Source: Paenibacillus tyrphae (GTDB lineage Bacteria; Bacillota; Bacilli; Paenibacillales; NBRC-103111). From it: a DNA stretch of 64,000 bases. The stretch covers positions 1 to 64,000 of the forward strand of contig NZ_JAMZAW010000036.1 of NCBI RefSeq assembly GCF_024158745.1, written 5' to 3'. This document shows positions 17,593 to 26,976 of this stretch, piece by piece (position 1 is the stretch's first letter; the number at the start of each line of letters is the position of its first letter). A program made the translations under genes and the position numbers. The notes beneath the pieces were generated by a model. That model searched no databases. It was given only the letters and a program-made list of their open reading frames with translations, and was not told the origin of the DNA.

Positions 17593-18519
17593 ATGGCTGG
17601 GGTGATCGTTCAGCGTCTCTTATCCTCCGTTGTAGTCATCATCGGAGCTTTGGTCCTCGTCTTTTTCATCCTGTACTTGCTGCCGGGCGATCCGGTCTTG
17701 ATCATGCTGGCCGGGGCGCCGGCCAGTCCGGAGACGGTGCAGAACCTGCGCCATCAGCTCGGGCTCGACCAGCCGGTATGGGTTCAACTGGGAACTTACC
17801 TGTGGGATATGCTACGCGGAGATTTCGGCCGTTCGCTGGTCAGCGACGACCCGGTGCTGCCGAAAATTTGGGAGCAGTTTCCCGCTACCGCCCTTTTAAC
17901 CTTGGTTAGCTCGTGCGTCGCCGTTGCGCTTGGCGTCGTGCTCGGAGTGCTCTCGGCGATCCATAAGGGTCGCGCGGTCGATCTGATCGCCCGGATCGTC
18001 AGCCTGTTCGGCATCTCGATGCCGACGTTCTGGTCGGGCATTCTGCTTATTCTGATCTTTTCAGTGCAGCTTCAGTGGCTGCCGGCTATGGGCTCGGAGG
18101 GCGTCCGAACGCTGATTCTACCTGCTTTGACGCTTGGGCTTGTCGGCGCCGGGTTCATCGTTCGCATGGTGCGCAACAGCATGCTTGAGGTGTTGGGCGA
18201 GCCGTTTATCGTTACGCTGCGCTCCAAAGGACTGCCGGAACAAATCGTCATGTACCGGCATGCGCTGCGCAACGCGCTCATTCCGGCCATCACGATGATC
18301 GGGATTCAAATCGGCGAATTGATGGCGGGGGCTGTCGTAATCGAAACCGTCTTTTCCCGGCAGGGCATCGGGCGTCTGCTGGCGGACGCCATCACGGCCA
18401 AAGATTTGCCGGTCGTTCAGGGTGTCGTCTTTTTTACCGCGATCGCGTATGTCGTCGTGAACCTGCTCGTAGATATTTCGTACTCGATCGTCGATCCGAG
18501 GGTAAGACGCTCAACTTAA
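17593..18519 (+). CDS. ABC transporter permease, DppB/GsiC type
   Basis: The 308-residue inner-membrane protein has six predicted helices. It begins VIVQRLLSSVVVIIGALVLVFFILYLLPGDP, the classic DppB opening. The EAA loop is near LRSKGLPEQIVMYRHALRNALIPAITMIG. It forms the translocation channel with the next gene's product for the solute delivered by the preceding lipoprotein. It begins 21 bases after that gene, with a good GGAAGGAG ribosome site. Confidence 0.92.
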   Translation: MAGVIVQRLLSSVVVIIGALVLVFFILYLLPGDPVLIMLAGAPASPETVQNLRHQLGLDQPVWVQLGTYLWDMLRGDFGRSLVSDDPVLPKIWEQFPATALLTLVSSCVAVALGVVLGVLSAIHKGRAVDLIARIVSLFGISMPTFWSGILLILIFSVQLQWLPAMGSEGVRTLILPALTLGLVGAGFIVRMVRNSMLEVLGEPFIVTLRSKGLPEQIVMYRHALRNALIPAITMIGIQIGELMAGAVVIETVFSRQGIGRLLADAITAKDLPVVQGVVFFTAIAYVVVNLLVDISYSIVDPRVRRST

Positions 18520-18552
18520 ACCAAGTAATACGGAAGGAAAAGAGGGTTAATT

Positions 18553-19452
18553 ATGAAAAGCGTCGTTTCGGCCGCCAGACCGATTTTGTTCCGCAGGAGA
18601 CCGCTCGTGTCCGCTTCGAGTCGATCAAAGCTATCGTCGTCGCTATCCGGGCCGTTCTTCTACGGGGCAGTATTGGCGGTGCTCTTCATAGCGGCGTGCG
18701 CCGTCTTTCCGCAGTGGATCGCTCCGTATTCGCCGACGGACATGCGGGCGGACCGGATTTTGCAGCCGCCGGGAGCATCCCATCCGTTCGGCACCGATTA
18801 TTTCGGGCGGGACGTCTTCAGCGTCGTCGTCTACGGAGCCCGAAGCTCGCTGCTCATCGGCGTCGCTTCCGTTCTGCTCGGCGGCTTGGCCGGCAGTCTG
18901 ATCGGAGCGCTGTCGGGCTATATTGGCGGTGCGGTCGATACCGTGCTCATGCGGTTCATCGATATTTTGATGGCGATCCCGAGCTTGCTGCTTGCGCTCG
19001 CCATTGCCGCTGCCCTCGGCCCGAGTCTGTTCAATGTGGTGCTGGCCGTGAGCGTATCGGCGATCCCGAAATACGCCCGTGTGCTGCGGGGCCAAGTGCT
19101 CAGCATCAAGGCGCGCCCTTATGTGGCGGCTTCCCGCTCGGTCGGCGCGTCTCATGCGCATATCCTCCTGCGGCATGTGCTCCCGGGCTCGTGGTCTCCG
19201 ATGCTCGTGATGGCAACGATCGGCGTCGGTTCATCGATCTTGATCGGCGCGTCGCTCAGCTTTTTGGGGCTGGGGGTGTTACGGGAAATTCCGGACTGGG
19301 GCACGCTGCTAGCACAAGGGCGCGGCTACCTGACCGTCGCTTGGTGGATGGCGACGTTCCCCGGGCTAGCGATTACGTTGTTCGTACTGGCGGTCAATCT
19401 GATCGGCGATCAGTTCCGCGACCGGCTGGACCCGAAGCGGAGTCTGACATAG
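18553..19452 (+). CDS. ABC transporter permease, DppC/GsiD type
   Basis: This 299-residue partner permease has the N-terminal OppC-like segment, then PFGTDYFGRDVFSVVVYGARSSLLIG, and an EAA loop near SVGASHAHILLRHVLPGSWSP. Six membrane helices are predicted. The N-terminal 35 residues are unusually rich in Arg and Ser before the first helix. AAGGAAAAGAGGG lies upstream. It belongs to the same operon as the flanking permease and ATPase genes. Confidence 0.92.
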   Translation: MKSVVSAARPILFRRRPLVSASSRSKLSSSLSGPFFYGAVLAVLFIAACAVFPQWIAPYSPTDMRADRILQPPGASHPFGTDYFGRDVFSVVVYGARSSLLIGVASVLLGGLAGSLIGALSGYIGGAVDTVLMRFIDILMAIPSLLLALAIAAALGPSLFNVVLAVSVSAIPKYARVLRGQVLSIKARPYVAASRSVGASHAHILLRHVLPGSWSPMLVMATIGVGSSILIGASLSFLGLGVLREIPDWGTLLAQGRGYLTVAWWMATFPGLAITLFVLAVNLIGDQFRDRLDPKRSLT

Positions 19453-19503
19453 TAGTCAGTTGGATGCGTCAAATTTTCCACTACGTCAGGAGGAGATGCC
19501 CGA

Positions 19504-21555
19504 GTGAAGGCATTGCTTGAGATCGAGCATCTAACGGTTGATTTCGTCACCCCGGCCGGTTATCTTCCGGCGATCCGGGACGTGTCGCTCCGCATTGGAA
19601 CAGGCGAAACGGTATGCCTGGTCGGGGAGTCCGGCAGCGGAAAGACCGTGACGGCCAAAGCCTTGATGCGCTTGATCGACTTCGAGAATGGCGTCATTAC
19701 GGGCGGCTATGTGCGGATGGACAGCGTGGACTTGACGGCGCTGCCGCAGGAGGAAATCCGGCGCTGGAGAGGCAAACGAATCGCGATGGTGTTCCAGGAG
19801 CCGATGGCGGCGTTTGATCCGATCTTTACGGTCGGCAGTCAAATTGCCGAGTCGATGGTGCGCCATCATGTGGCTTCCCGGGCCGAAGCTTGGGAGCGCG
19901 GCATCGGGCTCCTGCGCAAGGTCGGCATCCCGGAGCCGGAACTCCGGATGAAGCAGTATCCCGGGGAGCTTTCCGGCGGCATGCTGCAGCGCGCGATGAT
20001 CGCGATGGCGCTGGCCTGCGGCCCGGAGCTGCTTATCGCCGACGAGCCGACGACCGCGCTGGACGTGACGATTCAAGCGCAAATTCTCCAGCTGCTCCAG
20101 GAGCTGAAATCGGAGTTCAACATGTCAATTCTGCTCATTACGCACGATATGGGGGTGGCGGCGGAAATCGCGGACCGCATTATCGTCATGTATGCCGGAG
20201 AGATCGTGGAGCAGGCGGCGGCAGAGCAACTGTTTCGGGAGCCGCAGCATCCATATACGAAGGGGCTTCTGCAATCGGTCGCGACGCTGGAGAGCGACCG
20301 GGGAGCGAAGCTGTATTCGATAGACGGCTCGATCCCGAGCTTGTCCGCGCTGCCGGGCGGCTGCCGCTTTCATCCGCGCTGTCCGTTTGCCACGGAGGTC
20401 TGCGAGGAAGAGCGCCCGCCGCTCGCGGACATAGGCGGCGGGCAGGTGGCCTGCTGGCACGCCGGGGCTTTAGCGCATTCCGGGCGGTGGAAGACCGCCT
20501 TTGCCTCCGGAGCCTCCGAAACCGCCGCTGCCCGGGTGTCCCGAATCGTTGAACCGGAGGAGGATGAAGCCGCGCTGCTTCCTACCAGCAACCTGATCGA
20601 GGCGCACGAGCTGACCAGACATTTTCCGGTGAAGCAAGGCTTTCTTCGCTTCGGGCGTGCCGGAGCGCACATTCGCGCCGTCGATCAAGTGTCCTTCTCC
20701 ATTCGCAAAGGGGAGACGTTCGGACTCGTCGGGGAATCGGGCAGCGGGAAGTCGACGCTGGGACGGCTGCTGCTCCAGTTGGACCGTCCTACAAGCGGCC
20801 GGGTCCGGTTCGACGGGCACGATTTGTCGAAGCTGACCGCCGGAAATTTACGGGAAGTCCGGCGCAACATGCAGATGATTTTCCAAGATCCGTTCGGCTC
20901 GCTCAATCCGCGCTGGAAGGTGGGCGATCTGATCGGGGAACCACTGGCGGTGCATGAAGGCTGGAGCGGACGCGCGAAGCGGGAGCGGGTAGAGCCGCTG
21001 CTCGCCGCCGTAGGGCTGAATCCGGCGTGGTACGACCGGTATCCGCACGAACTTTCCGGCGGACAGCGGCAGCGGATCGGCATCGCCCGGGCGATCGCGC
21101 TGCGTCCGAAATTTATTTTGGCGGACGAAGCGGTGTCCGCGCTCGACGTATCCGTCCAATCGCAGATCGTCAATTTGATGCAGGATTTGCAGCACCGTCT
21201 GGGGCTGACGTATTTGTTTATCGGCCACGGCCTGCAGATCGTCCGCTACATTTCCGACCGGATCGGGGTAATGTATCTGGGCAAGCTGGTCGAGATCGCT
21301 CCGAGCGAGGAGCTGTTCCGTCACCCGGCGCATCATTACACCAGGGCGCTGCTTGCTTCCATCCCTGTCCCCGACCCTTCCCGCAAAAGAACATGCTCCG
21401 CCATTCAAGGAGAAATCCCGTCTCCGGCCCATCCGCCTTCAGGCTGCCGCTTTCATCCTCGCTGCCCCGCAGCGACGGCGAGATGCCGGGAGGATGCGCC
21501 GGAGTTAACCGAGGTGGAAGCGGGCCGCTGGGCCGCTTGCCACTATCCCGCATAA
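19504..21555 (+). CDS. Fused double ATP-binding protein of a peptide-type ABC importer
   Basis: The 683-residue protein joins a DppD-like and a DppF-like ATPase. The first domain has Walker [11 protein letters not shown], signature LSGGMLQR and Walker [10 protein letters not shown]. The second has Walker [13 protein letters not shown], signature [10 protein letters not shown] and Walker [10 protein letters not shown]. Each domain is followed by the oligopeptide-transporter C-terminal extension with four spaced cysteines (CRFHPRCP). These probably hold an Fe-S cluster. The two halves are usually separate genes; fusion is also known in GsiA. Both ATP sites look intact. Start GTG 19504 follows CAGGAGGAG. 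Confidence 0.93.
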   Translation: MKALLEIEHLTVDFVTPAGYLPAIRDVSLRIGTGETVCLVGESGSGKTVTAKALMRLIDFENGVITGGYVRMDSVDLTALPQEEIRRWRGKRIAMVFQEPMAAFDPIFTVGSQIAESMVRHHVASRAEAWERGIGLLRKVGIPEPELRMKQYPGELSGGMLQRAMIAMALACGPELLIADEPTTALDVTIQAQILQLLQELKSEFNMSILLITHDMGVAAEIADRIIVMYAGEIVEQAAAEQLFREPQHPYTKGLLQSVATLESDRGAKLYSIDGSIPSLSALPGGCRFHPRCPFATEVCEEERPPLADIGGGQVACWHAGALAHSGRWKTAFASGASETAAARVSRIVEPEEDEAALLPTSNLIEAHELTRHFPVKQGFLRFGRAGAHIRAVDQVSFSIRKGETFGLVGESGSGKSTLGRLLLQLDRPTSGRVRFDGHDLSKLTAGNLREVRRNMQMIFQDPFGSLNPRWKVGDLIGEPLAVHEGWSGRAKRERVEPLLAAVGLNPAWYDRYPHELSGGQRQRIGIARAIALRPKFILADEAVSALDVSVQSQIVNLMQDLQHRLGLTYLFIGHGLQIVRYISDRIGVMYLGKLVEIAPSEELFRHPAHHYTRALLASIPVPDPSRKRTCSAIQGEIPSPAHPPSGCRFHPRCPAATARCREDAPELTEVEAGRWAACHYPA

Positions 21556-21572
21556 AGTCAGGAGGAGACACT

Positions 21573-22058
21573 GTGAGCCAGAGTGTTATCGATATTGAAG
21601 CGTACTTGCATACGCATGAGCAGTTGAAGCAAGCCATCGAAGGCTTGTCGGAGAGTCAGCTGAAATGGAAGGCATCGCCGGAGCAATGGAGCGTAACGGA
21701 GGTGCTGTCGCATCTGGCCGATCACAGCATCGTCGTCTCGTTCCGCATCCGCGAGCTGTTGTCCGAATCGGCGGCGCAGCTGCCCGCCTTCAAGCAGGAC
21801 CCTTGGGTAAGCTCGGTCCGCGCGAACGAAAGCTCCGCAGACGATATTTTGGACGTATTCCGGGTGCTGCTCGTCTTCAACAGCCGATTGTTCCACCGGT
21901 TAACCGGGGAAGATTGGAGCAAGAGCGGCGTCAATTTCAAAGGCGAAACCGTGACGCTGGAGCAAGCGGTTCAAGCTTTTATCAACCACGTGCAGACGCA
22001 TCTGCGGCAGATCGAGCGAATAAAGCAGGCTCTCCCGCAGAATGAATCGGTAAAATAA
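21573..22058 (+). CDS. DinB-family protein (possible thiol S-transferase)
   Basis: The 161-residue protein has the DinB four-helix bundle. Three metal-binding histidines are apparent: in LSHLADHS near residue 50 and in NHVQTHLRQI near residue 140. The family includes YfiT/BstA, which attach or transfer bacillithiol. Start GTG 21573 has AGGAGGAGA nine bases before it; the much longer upstream frame overlaps the ATPase gene out of frame and is rejected. It ends the first half of the sulfur cluster, 18 bases after the ATPase. A function in handling S-conjugates is an inference from fold and context. Confidence 0.82.
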   Translation: MSQSVIDIEAYLHTHEQLKQAIEGLSESQLKWKASPEQWSVTEVLSHLADHSIVVSFRIRELLSESAAQLPAFKQDPWVSSVRANESSADDILDVFRVLLVFNSRLFHRLTGEDWSKSGVNFKGETVTLEQAVQAFINHVQTHLRQIERIKQALPQNESVK

Positions 22059-22092
22059 GAATATTTGTGCCAAAAAAGAAGCTGATTGGACC

Positions 22093-22136
22093 GCCAAAAG
22101 CTCCTGTTTATTCAAGCAGGGGCTTTTTGGCTTTAC
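22093..22136 (+). terminator. Rho-independent terminator inside the cluster
   Basis: GCCAAAAGCTCCTG (22093-22106) pairs with CAGGGGCTTTTTGGC (22117-22131), with one G-U pair. It separates the monooxygenase/peptide-importer half from the cystine-importer half, which therefore needs its own promoter or read-through. Confidence 0.8.
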
Positions 22137-22185
22137 GCTCGGACCGGCTGGACGAACAATTCATCATGATCATGGGGGTTACCAT

Positions 22186-23040
22186 ATGAAAAAACGATTA
22201 CTTTCGGCGTCTCTGCTGACCGTCCTCCTTCTGGCAGGCTGCGGCGCTCAAGCCTCTACGGGAGGGGCGGGGAACAAAGAGGCGGCCGCGGGAGCGGGCA
22301 GCTCCAGTGCGCCAGCTTCCAATGGAAGTCAGGCCGTGAAAAAAATCATCGTCGGCACAGGCACTCAGTTTCCGAACATCTGCTTCATCGACAAGGACGG
22401 CAAGCTGACCGGGTACGATGTGGAGCTCGTCAAAGAAATCGACAAGCGTCTGCCGGAGTATGAGTTCGAGCTGAAAACGATGGAATTCAAAAATTTGCTG
22501 CTGAGCCTGGAAACGAAAAAGATCGATTTTATCGCGCATCAAATGGAAGTGAACGAGGAGAGACAGAAGAAGTTTTTGTACAACGACGAAGCGTACAACA
22601 TTTTCCCGAACAAAATCGTCGTGCACAAGGACAATAACGACGTCAAGTCGATTGCGGATTTGAAGGGCAAGAAGCTGATCGCCACCGCGACGAGCAATGC
22701 GGCGGCGCTGGCCGAAAAATACAATAAGGAGCACGGCAATCCGATCCAGATCGTGTATACCGGCGCAGGCGAAGACACGAGCACGCAAGTCAAAACCGGG
22801 CGGGTCGACGCCTTGATCAGCACGCAGTTTGCCATCGATTACTTGAACAAAAGCGCGGACGCCCAGCTCAAAACGGTCGGCGAGACGCTTTCCAATTCGA
22901 AGGTGTATTTCATGCTTCGCAAGGACGAAGGCGAGCTGAAAAGCAAGATCGACGAGGCTTTGAAGGCGATCAAGGCCGACGGGACGCTGGCGAAGCTGAG
23001 CAAGCAATGGCTGGGCGACGACTATACCGTGGAAAAATAA
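22186..23040 (+). CDS. Cystine-type amino-acid ABC transporter binding lipoprotein (TcyJ/TcyK-like)
   Basis: The 284-residue lipoprotein (LLLAGCGA, Cys near residue 20) is of solute-binding family 3. After a Gly/Ala/Ser-rich linker come IIVGTGTQFPNICFIDKDGKLTGYDVELVKEI and the typical DFIAHQMEVNEERQKKFLYN. The family signature matches the cystine and S-methylcysteine binders TcyJ and TcyK. Only one binding protein is present, where B. subtilis has two. It heads a four-gene importer that continues into an acetyltransferase and a deacylase. Confidence 0.9.
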   Translation: MKKRLLSASLLTVLLLAGCGAQASTGGAGNKEAAAGAGSSSAPASNGSQAVKKIIVGTGTQFPNICFIDKDGKLTGYDVELVKEIDKRLPEYEFELKTMEFKNLLLSLETKKIDFIAHQMEVNEERQKKFLYNDEAYNIFPNKIVVHKDNNDVKSIADLKGKKLIATATSNAAALAEKYNKEHGNPIQIVYTGAGEDTSTQVKTGRVDALISTQFAIDYLNKSADAQLKTVGETLSNSKVYFMLRKDEGELKSKIDEALKAIKADGTLAKLSKQWLGDDYTVEK

Positions 23041-23073
23041 ACCAAATTCCCTTACAGAAAGGTATGGGTTGGA

Positions 23074-23775
23074 ATGGGGAAATCGTTCGACGCCGCGCTC
23101 ATAGGGGAGTTCCTTCCTATACTGCTGTCTTACCTGCATATTACTCTGTTTATTTTGGCCGCTTCGCTCTTCTTCGGCGTACTGCTGGGACTGCTGATCG
23201 CGCTGCCCCGGCTATACAACGTTCCGGTGCTGAACCGGATCGCCGCCGTTTACGTCTCGTTTGTCCGCGGAACGCCGATTTTGATCCAATTGTTTCTCGT
23301 CTTTTACGGGGTGCCTGCGCTGCTGCAGCTCGTGAACTTCGACATGTCGCGGATGAATCCGATCGTGTTCGTCATTATTACGTATGCGCTCGGCAGCGCC
23401 GCCTCGATCTCCGAGGTGATCCGCGGGGCGGTCAACGCCGTAGACCGCGGTCAGCTTGAAGGCGCGTACGCCGTGGGCATGACGGGACCGCAGGCCTTCT
23501 TCCGGATCGTCCTGCCGCAGGCGTTCGTCATTGCTTTTCCGAACTTCGCGAGCACGGTGATCGGCTTCTTGAAAGATACGTCGCTGGCGTACTCCATCGG
23601 CGTCATGGACATGATGGGGCGGGGGCAGACGCTGATTGCGACGACCGCCCACACGCTGGAGGTGTATATCGGTCTGACGATCATTTATTATTTGACCGTG
23701 CTCGTGCTGGAGAAGGGCTTTGCGTTGACGGAAATCCGACTGCAGCGGCACGAGCAAAGAATCGCGAGCGCATGA
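23074..23775 (+). CDS. Amino-acid ABC transporter permease (TcyL-like)
   Basis: The 233-residue HisMQ-type permease has about five membrane helices. The conserved RGTPILIQLFLVFYG lies near residue 66 and the EAA-type loop ESIG-like EGAYAVGMTGPQAFFRIVLPQAF near 130. It pairs with the next permease as a heterodimer. The start ATG follows GAAAGGTATGGGTTGG, a modest ribosome site. It is 34 bases after the binding protein. Confidence 0.9.
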   Translation: MGKSFDAALIGEFLPILLSYLHITLFILAASLFFGVLLGLLIALPRLYNVPVLNRIAAVYVSFVRGTPILIQLFLVFYGVPALLQLVNFDMSRMNPIVFVIITYALGSAASISEVIRGAVNAVDRGQLEGAYAVGMTGPQAFFRIVLPQAFVIAFPNFASTVIGFLKDTSLAYSIGVMDMMGRGQTLIATTAHTLEVYIGLTIIYYLTVLVLEKGFALTEIRLQRHEQRIASA

Positions 23776-23808
23776 CCGGCTGCCGGTCCGGGGATGGAGT
23801 GAGAACGA

Positions 23809-24519
23809 ATGAGTATCGACATCGGGTTTATTGTGACGGCTTTTTTTGAAATATTGGATGCGCTGCCTCTGACGCTGGTCATTACGATCGTCCCGCTGCT
23901 GTTCGGGTTCGTCATCGGCGTGGTGACGGCGCTGATCCGCATGTACAAGGTGAAGGTGCTGCACCGGATCGCCGACGCGTATGTTTCCTTTTTGCGCGGA
24001 ACGCCGGTCATTTTGCACGTGTTCCTCATTTATTGGGGGCTGCCAATGCTGATCGACAAGCTGTCGGCGTATTACGGATGGGGGATCAAGACGGCTTCGA
24101 TCCCGATTCTGTCGTTCGTGTTGACGGCGTTCTCCTTGACCGCCGGCGCCTACATGTCCGAGATCATCCGCTCCGGTCTCCTGGCGGTAAACCGCGGTCA
24201 GATCGAGGCCGCCTACTCCGTCGGCATGAGCACGCCGCAAGCGCTCCGACGCATCGTGCTGCCGCAGGCGATCGGGGTTATTTTGCCGAATCTGTGCAAC
24301 CTGTTCGTCGGATTTTTGCATACGTCGACGTTTGCGTTCACGGTCTCGCAGATGGAACTGCTGGGCAAAGCCAGCGTCGTGGCGTCGAATAATTTGAAGT
24401 TTCTGGAAGCCTTTATCGCGGCGGCGCTGATTTATTGGGGAATCACGGTCGTGGCGGAGCGGCTGACGGCTTATTTGGAGAAAAAAGTAACCAAATACAA
24501 TCGGGGAGGCGTCACATGA
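23809..24519 (+). CDS. Amino-acid ABC transporter permease (TcyM-like)
   Basis: This 236-residue partner permease has [18 protein letters not shown] near residue 63 and the loop [22 protein letters not shown] near 140. The reading frame overlaps the ATPase gene by four bases (ATGA), a sign of translational coupling. The order permease-permease-ATPase equals tcyL-tcyM-tcyN. Confidence 0.9.
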   Translation: MSIDIGFIVTAFFEILDALPLTLVITIVPLLFGFVIGVVTALIRMYKVKVLHRIADAYVSFLRGTPVILHVFLIYWGLPMLIDKLSAYYGWGIKTASIPILSFVLTAFSLTAGAYMSEIIRSGLLAVNRGQIEAAYSVGMSTPQALRRIVLPQAIGVILPNLCNLFVGFLHTSTFAFTVSQMELLGKASVVASNNLKFLEAFIAAALIYWGITVVAERLTAYLEKKVTKYNRGGVT

Positions 24520-25268
24520 TTCGGCTGACGAACATTCAAAAGTCGTTCGGCAAGCAGGCGGTGCTGAAAGGGATCGACTTGTCGGTGGAAAAAGGAGAGG
24601 TCGTTGTCATTCTCGGGCCCAGCGGATCGGGCAAAACGACGCTGCTCCGCTGCGTCAACCTGCTGGAGCGCCCGCAGGACGGGGAGGTGGCGATCGGCGA
24701 TTTTACGGTCAACTGCAAGCATCCGAGCAAGCGCGACATCTTGACGCTGCGCCGCAAAACGGCGATGGTGTTCCAGCATTACAATTTGTTCAAGCATAAG
24801 ACGGCGCTGGAAAATGTGATGGAAGGTCTCGTGATTTCGCAGAAGCTGCCGAAGGAAGAGGCGAGGAAGCAAAGTCTTCAGGTGCTGGAGAAGGTCGGCC
24901 TCGCGGCAAAAGTCGATGCCTATCCCAGCCAGCTTTCGGGCGGGCAGCAGCAGCGGGTCGGGATCGCCCGCGCTTTGGCGCTTAATCCCGAGGTGATTTT
25001 GTTCGACGAGCCGACGTCGGCTCTCGATCCCGAGCTGGTCGGCGAGGTGCTGTCGGTCATCCGCAAAATTGCGCGCGAAGGCATCACGATGATCGTCGTG
25101 ACGCATGAGATGAGCTTCGCCCGCGAAGTGTCGAACCGCGTGGTGTTTATGGACGAAGGCGTCATCGTCGAGGAGGGAAAGCCGGAGGACATTTTCTCCC
25201 GCCCTCAAGAAGAGCGCACCAAGCAGTTCCTGCGAAGAATCACGCCGGAATGGAGTTATGTGATATAA
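24516..25268 (+). CDS. Amino-acid ABC transporter ATPase (TcyN-like)
   Basis: The 250-residue ATPase has Walker [14 protein letters not shown]-loop [17 protein letters not shown], signature [15 protein letters not shown], Walker [16 protein letters not shown] and the H-loop [11 protein letters not shown]. All catalytic residues are intact. The start ATG overlaps the permease stop codon, with GGGGAGGC just upstream. It powers import of cystine or its S-substituted relatives. Similar ATPases serve other polar amino acids, so the cargo rests on context. Confidence 0.92.
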   Translation: MIRLTNIQKSFGKQAVLKGIDLSVEKGEVVVILGPSGSGKTTLLRCVNLLERPQDGEVAIGDFTVNCKHPSKRDILTLRRKTAMVFQHYNLFKHKTALENVMEGLVISQKLPKEEARKQSLQVLEKVGLAAKVDAYPSQLSGGQQQRVGIARALALNPEVILFDEPTSALDPELVGEVLSVIRKIAREGITMIVVTHEMSFAREVSNRVVFMDEGVIVEEGKPEDIFSRPQEERTKQFLRRITPEWSYVI

Positions 25269-25293
25269 TAGCGAAAATCGTGAGGTGGGTTCC

Positions 25294-25794
25294 GTGAACG
25301 AGGTGTACCGTCAAGCGACGTTAGACGATGCCGAGCAGGTTCTGGGTGTAATTCGCAAAGCTTATCGGAGCATCGGGGAGCTGGAAATCGAATTTGCGGC
25401 CGTCCATGCGGATTTGGAAATGGTGCGGACGAATATCGCCGAGCATGCCAGCTACGTGCTGGAGATCGGCGGAACGATCGTCGCGACCATTTCGCTCCGG
25501 TCGCTGCCGGAAGTGACCGATCTGCCGTTCCTGTACAACTTTGCCGTCGATCCGGCGTATGCGAACCGCGGTGTCGGCAGTAAGCTTCTGGCCTATGCGG
25601 AGGAAGCGGTCGTACGGGACATTCTGCTTTCGCCGGCTGTTGTGCTCGCGACCTCGGCGAAGCATCCCTGGCTGCTACCCATGTACGAACGGAAAGGTTA
25701 TGTGCGCTTCTATGAACGGGAACTGGGACGGGACGACAAGCTCGTCTTTTTGCGTAAAAATTTGCTGCCTGAAGTCCGCGCCACCACAGGCTGA
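25294..25794 (+). CDS. GNAT acetyltransferase (YtmI-like)
   Basis: The 166-residue GNAT has the acetyl-CoA loop FAVDPAYANRGVGSKLLAYAEE near residue 87. GTG 25294 is preferred, with GTGAGGTGG eight bases before it. In the homologous B. subtilis locus the acetyltransferase N-acetylates S-substituted cysteine before oxidation, and a deacylase later frees the product. Here acetyltransferase and deacylase genes are adjacent, 18 bases apart, which supports that pairing. The actual amine acceptor is not shown by sequence. Confidence 0.85.
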   Translation: MNEVYRQATLDDAEQVLGVIRKAYRSIGELEIEFAAVHADLEMVRTNIAEHASYVLEIGGTIVATISLRSLPEVTDLPFLYNFAVDPAYANRGVGSKLLAYAEEAVVRDILLSPAVVLATSAKHPWLLPMYERKGYVRFYERELGRDDKLVFLRKNLLPEVRATTG

Positions 25795-25812
25795 AACAAG
25801 GAGAATCTGCGC

Positions 25813-26976
25813 ATGAACCCTGAACGATTGCTTCAAGAGGCTGAGGAACTGAAGCCCGAATTGGTGCGGCTTCGCCGCGATTTGCACCGCCATCCGGAGC
25901 TGTCGATGCAGGAGGTGGAGACGACCCGCAAAATCCGGGAAGCCTTAAGCGGAGCGGGCATCCGGCTGCTGCCGCTCGACCTGCCTGTCGGCGTGCTGGC
26001 GGAGGTCGAAGGGGCCGAGCCCGGGCCGACGGTCGCGCTGCGGGCGGATATCGACGCGCTGCCGGTGACAGAAGAAACCGGGCTGCCGTTCGCCTCGGAA
26101 ATTCCCGGGAAAATGCACGCTTGCGGGCACGATTTTCATACCGCGGCGATTGTGGGCGCGGCGCTGCTGCTCAAGCGGCATGCCGCACAGCTCAAGGGAA
26201 CCGTAAGGCTGCTGTTTCAGCCGGCGGAAGAGAAGGGCACGGGAGCGAAAGCGATGATCGGTGCGGGCGCTTTGGAAGGCGTGCAGGCCATCTTCGGTAT
26301 GCATAACAAGCCCGAGCTGCCGGTCGGCACCGTGGGCTTGGCCCCGGGACCGCTGATGGCCAGCGTCGACGGCTTCAAGCTGACGGTGACCGGCAAGGGC
26401 GGTCATGCGGCCATTCCCGATGCGGCGATTGACCCGATCGTCGCCGCCAGCGCGATCGTAGGCGGCCTCCAGACCGCGGTCAGCCGCAGCATCAGCCCGC
26501 TCGACAGCGCAGTTGTCAGCGTATGCAGCTTTCATGCGGGCAGCACGTGGAACGTCATCCCGGATGAAGCCGTTCTGGACGGCACCGTGCGGACGTTCCG
26601 CCCGGAGGTCCGGCAGAAGCTGCCGGACCTGTTGGGGCGCATCGCCAGCGGCATCGCTGCGGGCTACGGCGCGGAGGCGCGCCTGACTTGGTTTGTGGGA
26701 ATTCCGTCGGTTATGAATCATCCGGAAGCGGTAGAGATCGCCCGGGGAGCGGCGCAAGCCTTGAACCTCCAGGTGACGGAGGCACGTCGTTCCACGGGCG
26801 GCGAAGATTTTGCGCACTATCAGGAACAGGTGCCGGGCTGCTTCCTCTGGATGGGCACGAGCGGAACGGAGGAATGGCACCATCCGAAATTTACGCTAAA
26901 CGAGGATGCGCTGGCGCCGGGAGCGGCTTTATTTGCGCTTACGGCGGTTCACGCTTTGGATCGTTTGCGTGGCTAG
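25813..26976 (+). CDS. M20-family amidohydrolase / N-acyl-amino-acid deacylase (HipO-like)
   Basis: The 387-residue metallohydrolase carries the dinuclear-site motifs of the M20D/HipO group. These are LRADIDALPV near residue 77, HACGHDFHTA near 104, PAEEKGTGAKAMI near 138 and a lid domain with TGKGGHAAIP. The final histidine is in EWHHPKFTLNEDA. It hydrolyses N-acetyl or N-benzoyl amino acids. As the last gene of the sulfur cluster it would release cysteine from the N-acetyl form. Its stop codon overlaps the end of a convergent aldo/keto reductase by four bases. Confidence 0.9.
   Translation: MNPERLLQEAEELKPELVRLRRDLHRHPELSMQEVETTRKIREALSGAGIRLLPLDLPVGVLAEVEGAEPGPTVALRADIDALPVTEETGLPFASEIPGKMHACGHDFHTAAIVGAALLLKRHAAQLKGTVRLLFQPAEEKGTGAKAMIGAGALEGVQAIFGMHNKPELPVGTVGLAPGPLMASVDGFKLTVTGKGGHAAIPDAAIDPIVAASAIVGGLQTAVSRSISPLDSAVVSVCSFHAGSTWNVIPDEAVLDGTVRTFRPEVRQKLPDLLGRIASGIAAGYGAEARLTWFVGIPSVMNHPEAVEIARGAAQALNLQVTEARRSTGGEDFAHYQEQVPGCFLWMGTSGTEEWHHPKFTLNEDALAPGAALFALTAVHALDRLRG

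Noticed and set aside
21027-21572. Long N-terminal extension of the DinB protein
   Set aside because: It overlaps the ATPase gene in another frame and the ribosome site fits GTG 21573; family similarity begins there.
23212-24321. Minus-strand frame of about 370 codons over the cystine permeases
   Set aside because: Composition is rich in Arg, Asp, Gln and His, typical of antisense of hydrophobic membrane proteins; both sense genes are well supported.
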